NCBI RefSeq assembly: GCF_024679095.1
Contig: NC_066571.1
Span: forward strand, 3,313,283-3,377,282
DNA length: 64,000 nucleotides
Source: Eriocheir sinensis
Lineage: Eukaryota > Arthropoda > Malacostraca > Decapoda > Varunidae
Direction: 5' to 3'
This document shows, in pieces, positions 1-13,587 of this stretch; the stretch's first letter is position 1, and every line of letters begins with the position of its first letter. Below the pieces are notes generated by a model. That model was not told the DNA's origin, made no database searches, and saw only the letters and a program-made list of their open reading frames with translations. The translations under genes were made by a program, and so were the position numbers.

Positions 1-4
1 TGGA

Positions 5-2050
<2,046 letters not shown>

Positions 2051-2268
2051 CCTGGACACTGCACGCTTGCGGCATTTTCGATGGCTGGGTTAACTTGAGG
2101 AATATTGACATTCACATCGATAAGGACACCACCTCCGCCATTTTCATTAACTCCGAGGAGTGCTGCACCTTCAGGTCGATGGAGACCCCGTGGCCCGACG
2201 GGTTGCTGCACCGTGACCTGCGATACCTTGGTCTCCTGCATGGTATAGTCGCTATCACGTCCCGACAT
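2051..2268 (-). CDS. Candidate first coding exon of a divergent gene (unrecognised)
   Basis: The minus strand opens with ATG at 2268 and reads 72 codons with a protein-like composition: a polar start, a Gly run, then a Val/Ile/Asn-rich patch. The frame runs to 2051, where a GTGAAG donor-like site follows just before a stop. An in-frame TGA lies about nine codons upstream, so this would be the true start. I recognise no domain. Overlapping open frames on both strands in this GC-rich stretch weaken the case; treat it as a hypothesis. Confidence 0.25.
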
Positions 2269-2752
2269 CGTGCCTGAGTACCGGTGCTGCCCTCACCGCC
2301 GGCAAGCGACCCCGTGCCCCCAGAGGAAGTGGCCGAGTAACTGCAGCCGTGCGGAACCACCTATGAGGCTGCCTTTGGTTATTTGGGAGTTGCTGGCTGA
2401 AAAAAGTTTACTCTGAATGCCGATACTTTGGCTACTTTGAAAGTTTAAGCTTTCGTTTGATCTATAAATATTAGTATTGGATTATGTCCACAACCTGTCT
2501 TGTCACTCGTGGTGAGAAATGTCGACAATAATTCCCTTGTCTTAATCGCATGACACCAAAAGACGAAACACCGGGGCGGCAGCGACGTGCAAGATGGCGC
2601 TTTCAGTCACTATTTTTCGCGTTAGGGCAAAAAAACGTACCACTCGTTTGTCTTTCTTTAGAAAACGCGGACAAAAATTCTAAACTATATAGCATGTTTT
2701 GTCCCCCAGGGCGGTGGGACCGGCATTACATAGCTCTTTCTTTCTTCCTTAG
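2269..2752. promoter_or_regulatory. 5' flank / upstream intron end of ankyrin gene
   Basis: GC-rich at its left end, AT-rich at its right. A pyrimidine tract ending in AG at 2751-2752 is a good 3' splice site seven bases before the ankyrin ATG, so the segment is probably the end of a 5'UTR intron. If the minus-strand exon ending at 2268 is real, this also separates two divergent genes. No clear TATA box was seen. Confidence 0.35.
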
Positions 2753-2925
2753 ATCGACCATGACGGCGGCGGTGGCGGGCGTGGGCGTGGACATGGGGGG
2801 CGGGGACGTGGGCGGGCGCGAGGACCCCGCCGAGCCCGTCCCCGGCCCCAGCGAGGGCGTCACGCCGCTCATGTACGCGTGCCAGCAGGGCCGCGACCAC
2901 ACCGTGCGGCAGATTATCCACAGGA

Positions 2926-2927
<2 letters not shown>
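2753..2927 (+). CDS. Ankyrin-repeat protein, first coding exon
   Basis: The exon follows a polypyrimidine-AG acceptor (2751-2752). It starts translation at ATG 2760 in a good context (gaccATGa) and ends after a complete codon at 2927, where the donor begins a GT array. It encodes 56 residues: a Gly/Asp-rich disordered start, then the first ankyrin helix pair with the typical TPLMYACQQG motif. It joins in phase 0 to the exon at 6336. The repeat series resembles arthropod ankyrin proteins such as the ankyrin-DHHC acyltransferase type (patsas-like), but no DHHC region is in the window, so that identity is only a guess from recall. Ankyrin repeats bind protein partners. Confidence 0.75.
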
Positions 2928-2972
<45 letters not shown>

Positions 2973-2979
2973 TGTGTGT
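2928..2979. repeat. (GT)n microsatellite forming the 5' splice site
   Basis: A GT array with one A interruption (2966) begins at the first intron base after ankyrin exon 1. The donor GTGTGT is therefore made of repeat units rather than the usual GTRAGT. Confidence 0.9.
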
Positions 2980-5260
<2,281 letters not shown>

Positions 5261-5406
5261 GCCTGTGTCCTCATCCTTTCCTCCCCTCTCCCTTGCTTTC
5301 TCTCCTCTTCACACCCTTCCTCCCCCTTCCAACCTCATTCCTTTCCTTCCCTCTCCATCCCTTCCCTTCATTTTCCTAGACACACTATAGAACGGAGTTA
5401 ATCAAT

Positions 5407-5409
<3 letters not shown>

Positions 5410-5453
<44 letters not shown>
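5410..5453. repeat. (GT)n microsatellite
   Basis: About 22 GT units. The flanking 5260-5700 is pyrimidine-rich with a short ACTC array near 5521-5560. Confidence 0.95.
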
Positions 5454-5456
<3 letters not shown>

Positions 5457-5715
5457 GAGAGAAATTCATGGCTTATATATTTTACTTATCTCAAACTCTC
5501 TAACTACATATCTGCTTGTTCACTCACTCATTCGTTCACTCACTCACTCACTCACTCCTCCTCCCTTCCCAGCCATACACTCCCTTCTCCCTCTATTAAT
5601 CCTCCTTTCTTTCCCTTTCCAGCCATCCGCATCCCCTCCTCCCTATGTTAATACTCCTTTCTCTCCTACTTTAGCCCGTTACATTCCCTTTTCTCTCTGT
5701 TAAACCTCTTTGCTC

Positions 5716-6035
5716 TCCCCAGACTTACTCATCTCTTTTTTTCTCTTTTAATAACCCTCCCTGCTCTCCCATCCTACCCCTACACCCACTCTCCTCCTTA
5801 TACCAAACCTCCCTGCTCTCCCATCCTACCCCTACACCCCGTCTCCTCCTTATACCAAACCTCCCTGCTCTCCCATCCCATCCCTACATCCCCTCTCCTC
5901 CTTATACCAAACCTCCTTGCTCTCCCTTCCCACCCCTACACCCCCTCTCCTCCTCATACTAAACCTCCTTGCTCTCCCTTCCCACCCCTACATCCCCTCT
6001 CCTCCTTATAGTAAACCTCCCTGCTCTCCTTTCCC
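5716..6035. repeat. 52-bp minisatellite, about 6 copies
   Basis: A unit containing CCCATCCTACCCCTACACCC and CTCCTCCTTATACC recurs at 5768, 5820, 5872, 5924 and 5976, exactly 52 bp apart, with decaying copies on either side. It lies in intron 1 upstream of ankyrin exon 2. Confidence 0.9.
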
Positions 6036-6335
6036 TGCCGTGTCCCTCACCTCCCTGTTAAACATACTCTCCCTTTCCAGTTTTATACACTCACTCCCCT
6101 TTTTGCTAAACCCCCTTTCTCTCCTTTCCCTGCCGTACACATGTCCTCCTTTCTTTAGTAAACCTTGCTCTACCTTCCCCGTCCTACACTCCCACCCCCT
6201 TTATTAATCCTCCTTGCTCTCCCTTTCCAACCACATTCATCCTCTTATTCCTATCCTTAACCGCATTGGTCTCCCCTTCCACTCGTACTCCTCCCCTTCC
6301 TCCCTTGATTAAGCTTCCTTCCTCTCCCTTCCCAG

Positions 6336-6422
6336 CCGTCCAGCGTGCACGAGAGGGACAGGACGGGCAAAACAGCGCTCCACTACTGTGCTGAGAACCC
6401 GACTCTCTCCTGCATAGACCAG
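6336..6422 (+). CDS. Ankyrin-repeat protein, second coding exon
   Basis: An 87-bp exon of 29 codons between a polypyrimidine-CAG acceptor (AG at 6334-6335) and a strong GTAAGG donor at 6423. Both borders are phase 0. It reads HERDRTGKTALHYCAEN and ends CIDQ, the canonical start of an ankyrin repeat (TALHYCAEN). With exon 1 it completes repeat 1 and begins repeat 2. Confidence 0.85.
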
Positions 6423-6526
6423 GTAAGGCCACGCCACAACCTGCCCCTCTAATGTCGTCCTGGTGTCCCGCGTCGTGTTCAGGCGTCGAGGCTTCAGGCA
6501 AAAGAATGATGTGTTGGGTATGTTCC

Positions 6527-6775
6527 TTAACCCCTTGACTGCGGATTTCTTAGCAGAAGACATCACCAAGCTACAGGAGTGGAACAAAAAGTGTCTGCTA
6601 CAATTCAATGAAGAAAAATGTTAAGTCCTGCAGCTTGGGAGGGGATATCCTGCATACCAATACCACATGAGAAACAGTCCACTATCCACCACAGAGGCAA
6701 AGAGAGACTTGGGACTATATGTTACCAGGCTACAAGTGAAAGCCAAATCCGTGCCAATCGCAGAGGACAGGTTAA
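6527..6775 (+). mobile_element. TTAA-ended 249-bp element with reverse-transcriptase fragment (family A, copy 1)
   Basis: The unit starts TTAACCCCTTGACTGCGG at 6527 and ends ...CGCAGAGGACAGGTTAA at 6775. Its interior translates to part of a non-LTR retrotransposon reverse transcriptase: a DITKLQEWNKK-like segment, then NEEKC, then a KRDLGLYVTRLQ-like segment, broken by a stop. Two further copies (12892-13139 and 44027-44275, both inverted) have the same borders and length. It sits 104 bp inside ankyrin intron 2. Confidence 0.75.
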
Positions 6776-7214
6776 AGTTGGATCTCTATTTCAGTTCGAG
6801 TGTATATAAAAAATATAAAAATGGACTTGGAAGTTAAAAGTTACGTTTACAAATAAAGCGAAGAGTAGCATAATTTTTGACAACAAGTATTTTTTAATGC
6901 TTCTGCTAAGAGTAATAATATATCAGTTAGTGTTAATAATCGTGAATTTAAACCTATTATAGTAATTCTGGAAGTTAAAGTTACGCATACAAATAAAATA
7001 AAGAGCAACATTCATTTCGCCAGGAGGTAGTTCGGATGCTTCTGATACGAGAATTAATTTGAGCGATACTCAGAAACGTTTGCTTTTAGACCATCGTGTG
7101 ACTTCAGGGAACGTGTTACAGCTCTTGAGTGAATAGATCTAATAGAGGAATGGCGAAAGGTAGGAATAGCTTAAGCGAGTATTAGTGGTAGTGGTAGAGC
7201 AGAGAGACTAGAGG
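6776..7214. other. Intron 2, no recognisable feature
   Basis: AT-rich sequence with an internal near-duplicate containing GGAAGTTAAAAGTTACGTTTACAAAT near 6820 and again near 6968 (about 145 bp apart), suggesting a decayed two-copy repeat. No gene. Confidence 0.5.
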
Positions 7215-7335
7215 TTTTTTTTTACAGCAAAGGAGACAGCTCAAGGGCACAAAAAAGGAAACAATACAAAAAAAAGCCCGCCACTCACTGCTCCTGTAAA
7301 GAATCCGAAGAGGTGGCCGAAAGAGCAGTCAGTTA
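7215..7335 (-). mobile_element. Dispersed A-tailed element (family E, copy 1)
   Basis: The + strand reads a T-run, ACAGCAAAGGAGACAGCTCA, an A-rich stretch, then AAGCCCGCCACTCACTGCTCCT and GGTGGCCGAAAGAG. The same order recurs at six other sites in the window. On the minus strand the element ends in poly(A), as a retroposon would. Confidence 0.75.
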
Positions 7336-7504
7336 CGTGAGCAGGTGACGTAGAGAAGGTCAATGTTCGAACACCTGAAGACACAACAGTCGGTGAATTG
7401 GCTTGCTGTTATTGCTGTTGTCATTGTTGTTATTGTTATCGTCATGGAAGGTAATTATGTCCAGGTTGAAGAGAGCATGTAGGAAAAGAAGCTCAGGGCT
7501 CAAT

Positions 7505-7505
<1 letters not shown>

Positions 7506-7599
<94 letters not shown>
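7506..7599. repeat. (GA)n array, 94 bp
   Basis: Pure GA dinucleotides on the + strand. Confidence 0.97.
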
Positions 7600-7601
<2 letters not shown>

Positions 7602-8368
7602 GTAATAAAAATAAAAATAAAAACTAGTCAAATACATAGTTGTACGAGTACGAGAGGAGTATTAGCAAGAAACTCGAAGCGGACAAGACAGAAGCAAATA
7701 AGGGAAGGAGGAGCAAAGCAAAAGTAACATTAAACGAAATAAATAAATAAAACAGATAAACGAAGGAATAACTGCAAAGCTTGACGGAACAAACTGAAGC
7801 AGGTAATGGGATCTAAAACACAACAAGATACGAATGGAGGAAAGCAAGCAAATACGAGACACACACCGGCATGGAGAGACAGACTCGCCAGCACGAAACA
7901 TGAGAGAGAATCAATACGGAGAGGAACAGACAGGCACAGACGAGGACTGGCATCGGTGATAACAGCGTCCCAAGGAGTCAGGGGCCGGTCCTCACCCGTG
8001 CAACGTCGATCACCTGTCCCAGCGTTGCGCCAAGAGGGAGGAAGGCAGAAGGACAGCGCACTTGGGAATACAGTGAGCGGCAAATCAAGGTCCAGAGAAT
8101 ATTTTGAGAGAAATTATGCCTTTCATATGCACCTGTAAATCAGACATTGTTGTGGAAGGTAACTATTGAAAAATTATATAAAGCTCGAGCTTGCACGCCC
8201 TCTTTTGGTAGTTGATGATAACGACGAAATATAACTCTCCGTGTGATAGGTTCAAGATGAAAGAAAGCTTTAGACTAGTAGTTTGAATCTTCTTGTAAAG
8301 AGAATGTGCAGCCGCATCCGAGATGCTGACCAGCCCGTTATCCCAACCCTACGCGGGGAGTAAGCGGG
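7600..8368. other. 3' flank of the channel gene; nothing recognised
   Basis: Purine-rich at the left, mixed at the right. Downstream of the minus-strand channel gene I see no clear AATAAA in the expected place and no A-tail, so neither a mapped poly(A) site nor a retrocopy tail is evident. Confidence 0.5.
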
Positions 8369-10699
8369 TCAGTAAGTGGAGGGCGAGGTGGAGGCTGTGG
8401 CGCCCTGAGAGAAAACGACAGGCGGTGAGGAAGGGGCGTCGCCAGATGACGGAATTCTAAGACACAGGAGCAGATCCCCCGGGGTCAGCAGCAGCACGGC
8501 GGAGGGATTGGTGATGCAACAGTTGTGCCTCCTCGTCACCTCCACGCCCAGAGGCAAAAGTCGCCGTTGCTGCAGCAAGGCGCGGAAAGCCTCGCCGTAC
8601 GTGCATTCCTTAATCACTCTTACTCCCAACAAGTTGCGTTTTGCCGCCAGCCTCCTCCAGATGGCATACACGTGACTGTTCAGGATGGCAGCGGCCACAG
8701 CGGACACTACCATAGATTTGCTAACCACATCCCTGGTGGTGCGTTGATCCCACGCCCGCTGACCCTGCCCGTGTGGCACATCTGCCACGAAGCGGATTCC
8801 TTCATTCTCCGAGGCCTCAGCCACCTCCTGCATCAGGCTGGTCCGTAAGTAGTGGGCCTCGACCATGTAGCTGAGGTCCATCCCCGCTGTGGTCACCACC
8901 ACCGTTGAGGCGGAGCGCCACTCCTCCTCTGGCAGCAAGGTCACACCAGGAAACTCGTGAAGGGCCGCCTCCAGCGCTGTTCGGCCAGGATCCGCCCCGC
9001 ACACAGCCACAATCACCTCCTCGGGATCGCTGCAGAAGTCCTCGGCCGCAACCTTCGGGATGAATTGCTGAGGTATCATCCTGAGATCTTGGTTGGCGGG
9101 ACTAACCACCCACACTACAGCTGGCGGGAGTTCGTTTGGCAGCAGGTTGATGTCTTGCGTCTCTGGTGAGAACCAGCCCAGCAGCAAGTCGCCCTGCTCC
9201 TCGTACAACCCGAGCACAGCATCAATGAAATTCCTGGTCTCGAAGGCTTGCTCAGTTTGGTCCCGCAAGTGAATTTTATGTTTTTCCACAAAATTGCCCA
9301 CATCACGAAGCTTCTCTCGCTCACCCCCCGTGTAAGCGGCCGGAGCGGTGAGCAAACTAGATATTATTGGAGCTGCCGCCGAACAGGCCGCGGCTTGGGC
9401 TAACAAATCGACGCTTAGCTCTTCCATACATACAACCTCATCCCTGTCGGACCAGCAGGGCGTCTGCTGCACGGCGCGTTGGCTGCGGCCAAGTAAAACC
9501 TGCACGATGAATCGCCGGTCGGGCACAAACTCCCTCGCCTGCACCAGTAGTTGCAGCACACGGACGTCCTCTGCCTTGGGGTCCTCAGCCTCGTGGTCAC
9601 TAAAGAGCACGACGGCGTCACCATGGCGGACTGATTTGTGTCGCTTGTCCATGGGCGGCAACAGGCGGGTAAGGTCCTTCTGCAGGCTGGTACAAGACAC
9701 CACTTTGACGGGCAGGAAGCCGGTGAGCCAAAGGTAACGGGACGTCACCTCGCCGGGCACAAGCAAAATCACCTCCAAGTTGTTGTTGTTGTGTATCTTG
9801 ACCGCCTTCAATAGACGAGCCAGGTTGTTGGGGTCACTCTCTCCCAGCACGACGATGCGCGGGTGTCTGGACTCCTGGGGGGGGTAGCGGGCCTCGCGAA
9901 AATATTGTGCCACCCACACGCCCAGATCGGCACTGACGTGTACGAACCACAGCACGCCCACCACCACGATCACGGTTGCTGCCGCCCTGCCGGTATTAGT
10001 GGAGGGTGTTATTTCTCCGTAGCCCACCGTAGACATCGTCACCACCACCCAGTACACGTAGACCCCGAAGGAGCGGATGGGCTGCAGGGTGCCTTCGGCC
10101 GTTGGGTGGGCGCCGTACAGTGACTCGTGTTCCTCGGCCACCTGCAGCACCCCGGACATCACCAAGATGGCCAGCGCCAGTCCGAGTCCTGAACGCACCG
10201 CCTTACTCAGACGGCTCGAGGCCATCAGACACTCTGAGTGGAAGAAGCGGACCAATGTGAGAAAGGTGAAGGCGTACATGTTGAAGCCATGGTGCAGGGC
10301 GGCGCAGGCCTGCGTGAAGAGCCACACGTCCACCACGGTGGCCATCAGCTGTGGCCAGAAGGTGACGCACCAGTGGAGGACAAGGCGCACCAGGAAACAC
10401 AGGTGCACCAGGAAGGCCACCCACTGCACGCCACCCCAGGAATCGCAGGTCACCAGACTGGGACGCTCATTGTGGGCGTCTGCCAGGAAGGCCACGGCGC
10501 CTACCAAAGCGAGTGCCGGCACCAGGGGCGCCATTTTAGCGTGCAGGCGGTGGGAGAGGAACAGCGGCGTGTGGCGGCGGGTGAGCTGCATCCCCACGCC
10601 GAGCAGCACTGCGTACACGGCCATGCCCGCCCCCAGCCCCGTGTGCCACGCGGTCTTGACGTGCACAGGGCTCGCGTCACAAAACTTCAGGTTCTCCAT
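8369..10699 (-). CDS. Intronless two-RCK potassium channel, Slo/BK-like
   Basis: An uninterrupted 776-codon frame that encodes a plasma-membrane K+ channel. I chose ATG 10699 because its context gccATGg is ideal; an upstream in-frame ATG at 10780 would add 27 residues. Hydrophobic segments lie near residues 24-40, 57-73, 91-110, 118-135, 141-152 and 171-187. They are followed by a pore helix and the filter TMSTVGYGE (TVGYG 224-228) and an inner helix at about 240-264. A first RCK-like domain begins at HPRIVVLGESDP (279-290) and a second at EEVIVAVCGADPGR (560-573). The end, YGEAFRALL...NPSAVLLLTPGDLLLCL, matches the layout of the BK RCK2 tail. The S4-like segment has only one Arg (151), and no Asp-rich calcium bowl is seen. 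It lies antisense within ankyrin intron 2. Slo versus another RCK channel group is not settled. Confidence 0.9.
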   Translation of the reverse strand: MENLKFCDASPVHVKTAWHTGLGAGMAVYAVLLGVGMQLTRRHTPLFLSHRLHAKMAPLVPALALVGAVAFLADAHNERPSLVTCDSWGGVQWVAFLVHLCFLVRLVLHWCVTFWPQLMATVVDVWLFTQACAALHHGFNMYAFTFLTLVRFFHSECLMASSRLSKAVRSGLGLALAILVMSGVLQVAEEHESLYGAHPTAEGTLQPIRSFGVYVYWVVVTMSTVGYGEITPSTNTGRAAATVIVVVGVLWFVHVSADLGVWVAQYFREARYPPQESRHPRIVVLGESDPNNLARLLKAVKIHNNNNLEVILLVPGEVTSRYLWLTGFLPVKVVSCTSLQKDLTRLLPPMDKRHKSVRHGDAVVLFSDHEAEDPKAEDVRVLQLLVQAREFVPDRRFIVQVLLGRSQRAVQQTPCWSDRDEVVCMEELSVDLLAQAAACSAAAPIISSLLTAPAAYTGGEREKLRDVGNFVEKHKIHLRDQTEQAFETRNFIDAVLGLYEEQGDLLLGWFSPETQDINLLPNELPPAVVWVVSPANQDLRMIPQQFIPKVAAEDFCSDPEEVIVAVCGADPGRTALEAALHEFPGVTLLPEEEWRSASTVVVTTAGMDLSYMVEAHYLRTSLMQEVAEASENEGIRFVADVPHGQGQRAWDQRTTRDVVSKSMVVSAVAAAILNSHVYAIWRRLAAKRNLLGVRVIKECTYGEAFRALLQQRRLLPLGVEVTRRHNCCITNPSAVLLLTPGDLLLCLRIPSSGDAPSSPPVVFSQGATASTSPSTY

Positions 10700-11133
10700 G
10701 GCTCCGCCGCTCGGTGGAAGGAATGAAAATTGTGAGTCAAAATGAACTAAAATAAACACCATTCTCAGCGCGGAAACCAAAGCACACTACTTGACTATTA
10801 CTGAAACCCAAAGAATCTCCTCCACACAGCCGGAGCAATACATACAGTAACGGAAAGACAACCTCCGCTTCTCTTAGGACTGCTCAGACGATATTAAGAG
10901 TGCCCTTCCTGCCCAGGGTGAAACACTCGGTAAGTAACGTGTAGCGTTAGTTGCGCGTCGTCGTCACAAGTGGCGAAGTGAAGAAAATTGCGGAAACGAA
11001 CATGGTGCAGTTAATGAAAAAAAAGTGCGATTAATGAAATAAGCCAGAGACATACAATTAAGAGAACAAAACAACATTCAAAAAAGTTTAACGAGCACAG
11101 TTATCCTATGTTGCTAATTTGGCCATCTTTCCA
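10700..11133 (-). promoter_or_regulatory. 5' flank of the channel gene
   Basis: Sequence upstream of the minus-strand channel ATG. It is GC-rich next to the start and AT-rich beyond 10960. No convincing TATA box was found, and an untranslated exon cannot be excluded. Confidence 0.3.
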
Positions 11134-11151
11134 AACACACACACACACACA

Positions 11152-11199
<48 letters not shown>
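11134..11199. repeat. (CA)n microsatellite
   Basis: About 33 CA units with TA interruptions near 11158 and 11200. Confidence 0.95.
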
Positions 11200-11203
<4 letters not shown>

Positions 11204-11589
11204 TACCAAACGCAACACATTCACACAAAGGGAATTCACGATGTGCCCCAAAAGGCAAGAGTTATCCATTCTGTTTGTCTCCTCTTAATCCCCGGCCACA
11301 AAGGGATCGGTTGTCTCACCTCCCCCCACCCCTTCCCCCACTCGTCCCGTCCAGCTGGAAAGAAAAAAAATTCAGTACGATATTAAAACGCACTATTACC
11401 AGCACACAAAAATAGCGACCTTCACAAGTCACAGTGCCAATTAACTTTCCCGCCCGTCAGGTATGGCATGAGCCCGTCAGGTGTTGTATTACCGAGGGAG
11501 AACCAATTTGACCTTGCCATTGCACGGAGGGGAAATTAAAATACCAACCGTATATTCGCAACGCCAGCTCACTCACTGACCCCGTGGCC

Positions 11590-12215
11590 TCACCTCCTCG
11601 ACTTCTTCTCCACTCCCTTTTCCCCTCACCATTCAGCCGCTTTTCCACCATCCCTGACTTTTTCAAACACGGCCCTTCACCCACTCCCATCACCCTTCAC
11701 TTCACCCTTTTCCTCCTCTCTTATCACCCTTTTCCCAACCGTTGTTTCCTCACCCTCTCCAATCACCCTTCATTTCACCCTTTTCCTCTTATCACCCTTT
11801 TCCCAACCGTTGTTTCCTCACCCTCCATCCATCACTTTCACCCTTTACCTTTTTCCATCATCCCTGACCCCCTTAACCTCACCCTTTGCCCTTCATCCTT
11901 TTCCCCTCACCCTCCACCTTTTTCTTCTCACCCTTCACCCTTTTACCCTTTAACCCTTCAACCTTTTTTCCCTCTCACTTTTCACCCTTTTCCCCTCACC
12001 CTTCACCCTTTTACCCTCACCTTTCACCCTTTTCCCCTCACCCTTCACCCTTTTCCCCTCATTCTTCACCCGTTTTCCCACCCTTCAATTTTATACTTCC
12101 TTTTTCATCCCTTTCACCCTTTATATTACCCTTTTCTCCCACTCTTCACCCTTATCCCCTCACCCTTCATCCTTATCTTCTCACCCTTCACCCTTATCCC
12201 CTCAACCTCCACTCT
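11590..12215. repeat. Degenerate CACCCTT-rich array
   Basis: Dozens of imperfect copies of CACCCTTTTCCCCTCACCCTT-like motifs of about 16-19 bp, with one longer duplicated block (CCCAACCGTTGTTTCCTCACC near 11732 and 11803). It is pyrimidine-rich throughout; the Pro/Phe frames across it are artefacts. Confidence 0.85.
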
Positions 12216-12366
12216 TTCCTCTGCGTGAGATGAAAAACAAAACCTCCCAGCCTTGTAGCTTTCCTCGCGCGTCAAGGCCCCCAACCACTTCGATGTCAGG
12301 GAGGAAGGGTCGTGAGGCGCGTTACCAGGTGTTCGTGCTCAGCTTATTGCGCTTATCGGTTTCAAA

Positions 12367-12836
12367 CTCGTATTGAACGTCTCGGCGCCTCCGTTCCCCT
12401 GTTTGAAAAGGCTCTCGTAGAAGTTGCTGGTATTTTCATGGATGGTTTTGTGGTATTTTCATGGACGGTTTTGTGGTATTTGCATGGACGGTTTTGTGGT
12501 ATTTTCATGGACGGTTTTGTGGTATTTTCATGGACGGTTTTGTGGTATTTTCATGGACGGTTTTGTGGTATTTTCATGGATGGTTTTGTGGTATTTTCAT
12601 GGACGGTTTTGTGGTATTTGCATGGACGGTTTTGTGGTATTTTCATGGACGGTTTTGTGGTCTTTTCATGGACGGTTTTGTGGTATTTGCATGGACGGTT
12701 CTGTGATCCCAGTGATAGTTTTGCACGACTTTGCATCCCTTGAGCGGGAAAATCACCCATGAAAATCTGGTTGATCTTTTCTGTGGCCTTGGGAAACCGA
12801 CGTGATGGGGGACCGACACGTTTAAGAATATGAACT
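12367..12836 (-). mobile_element. Inverted-repeat element with internal minisatellite (family D, copy 1)
   Basis: The left border CTCGTATTGAACGTCTCGGC and the right border CGTTTAAGAATATGAAC match the termini of the other D copies. Internally it shares the AAGGCTCTCGTAGAAGTTGC block with the copy at 17425-17820 and, in related form, with those at 30677 and 49719. The middle has expanded into the 23-bp array at 12429-12704. Confidence 0.65.
12429..12704. repeat. 23-bp minisatellite, 12 copies
   Basis: Unit GGTATTTTCATGGACGGTTT plus TGT, repeated about 12 times with single-base variants (GCATGG, GATGG). The unit corresponds to the TCCATGAAAATGCC segment of family D, so the array grew inside a D element. 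Confidence 0.93.
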
Positions 12837-12891
12837 TTAGACTCAAGACTGTCGCGCCAATACTGATAACGGTATTCAATTAAAGTTATTG

Positions 12892-13139
12892 TTGACCCGC
12901 CCGCTGCGATTGGGATGGATTTCGCCTTCACTGGTAGCCTGGCAACATATACTCCCAGGTCTTTCTGTGCCTCTGTGGTGGGTAGTGGAGTGTTTCCCAT
13001 GTGGTATTGGTGTGCTGGATTTCCCCTCCCAAGATGCATGACCTCACATTTTTCTTCACTAAACTGGAACAGCTACTTTTTGTTCCACTCTGTAGCTTGG
13101 TGATGTCTTCTTGTAGGAAATCCGCATCCAAGGGGTTAA
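12892..13139 (-). mobile_element. TTAA-ended element with reverse-transcriptase fragment (family A, copy 2)
   Basis: Inverted copy of the 6527 unit. The left end reads TTGACCCGCCCGCTGCGATT (a decayed TTAA) and the right end GCATCCAAGGGGTTAA. The minus strand encodes a DITKLQ-like and LGRGNPAHQYHMGNTPL-like reverse-transcriptase segment followed by KDLGVYV, with frame damage. Confidence 0.75.
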
Positions 13140-13203
13140 TATCGTCAATTAGCGACGTTCTTTTTTGGCAATAAGTGTTGGACAGAAACCGCGAAGTACA
13201 ACG

Positions 13204-13320
13204 TTTTTTTACAGCAAAGGAAGTAGCTCAGGGTAAAAACAAATGAGAACAACAAAGCCCACTAAGCACTGCTCCTGTGAAGAGAAGTAGAGAAGAGTGG
13301 CCGAAAGAGAGGTCAACTTC
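13204..13320 (-). mobile_element. Family E element, copy 2
   Basis: T-run, ACAGCAAAGGAAGTAGCTCA, A-rich stretch, AGCCCACTAAGCACTGCTCC and GTGGCCGAAAGAGAGGTCAA in the same order as the other copies. It lies 64 bp from the family A copy. Confidence 0.75.
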
Positions 13321-13587
13321 GCAGGGGGAGGTGCCTCGATACTCCCCGCTTAAAAGAGGTCAAGCCGTAGGCAGGAGAAAATACAGACGAAGGAAGACAC
13401 CGCCGAGTACAAAGGTCTGGTGACGCGGGTCGTGAGGCTTTTGTCCCCTCGGTTACCTCAGTAGCATGCGGCCCGTGGTTAGCGTTAATTGCCGGCTGAG
13501 TAGTTGTCCCCGAGCGATCAGAAGAGAAGGGTCGTTTGTAATTACACCTGGAGGCTCCCGGCGGCGTAGTACTACCTGGTTCTGTGA

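Noticed and set aside
10077..10745. 222-codon + strand frame opposite the channel gene
   Set aside because: Antisense shadow of the channel coding sequence in GC-rich DNA.
11584..12233. 214-codon Pro/Phe-rich frame
   Set aside because: Made by CACCCTT-type repeats; no domain.
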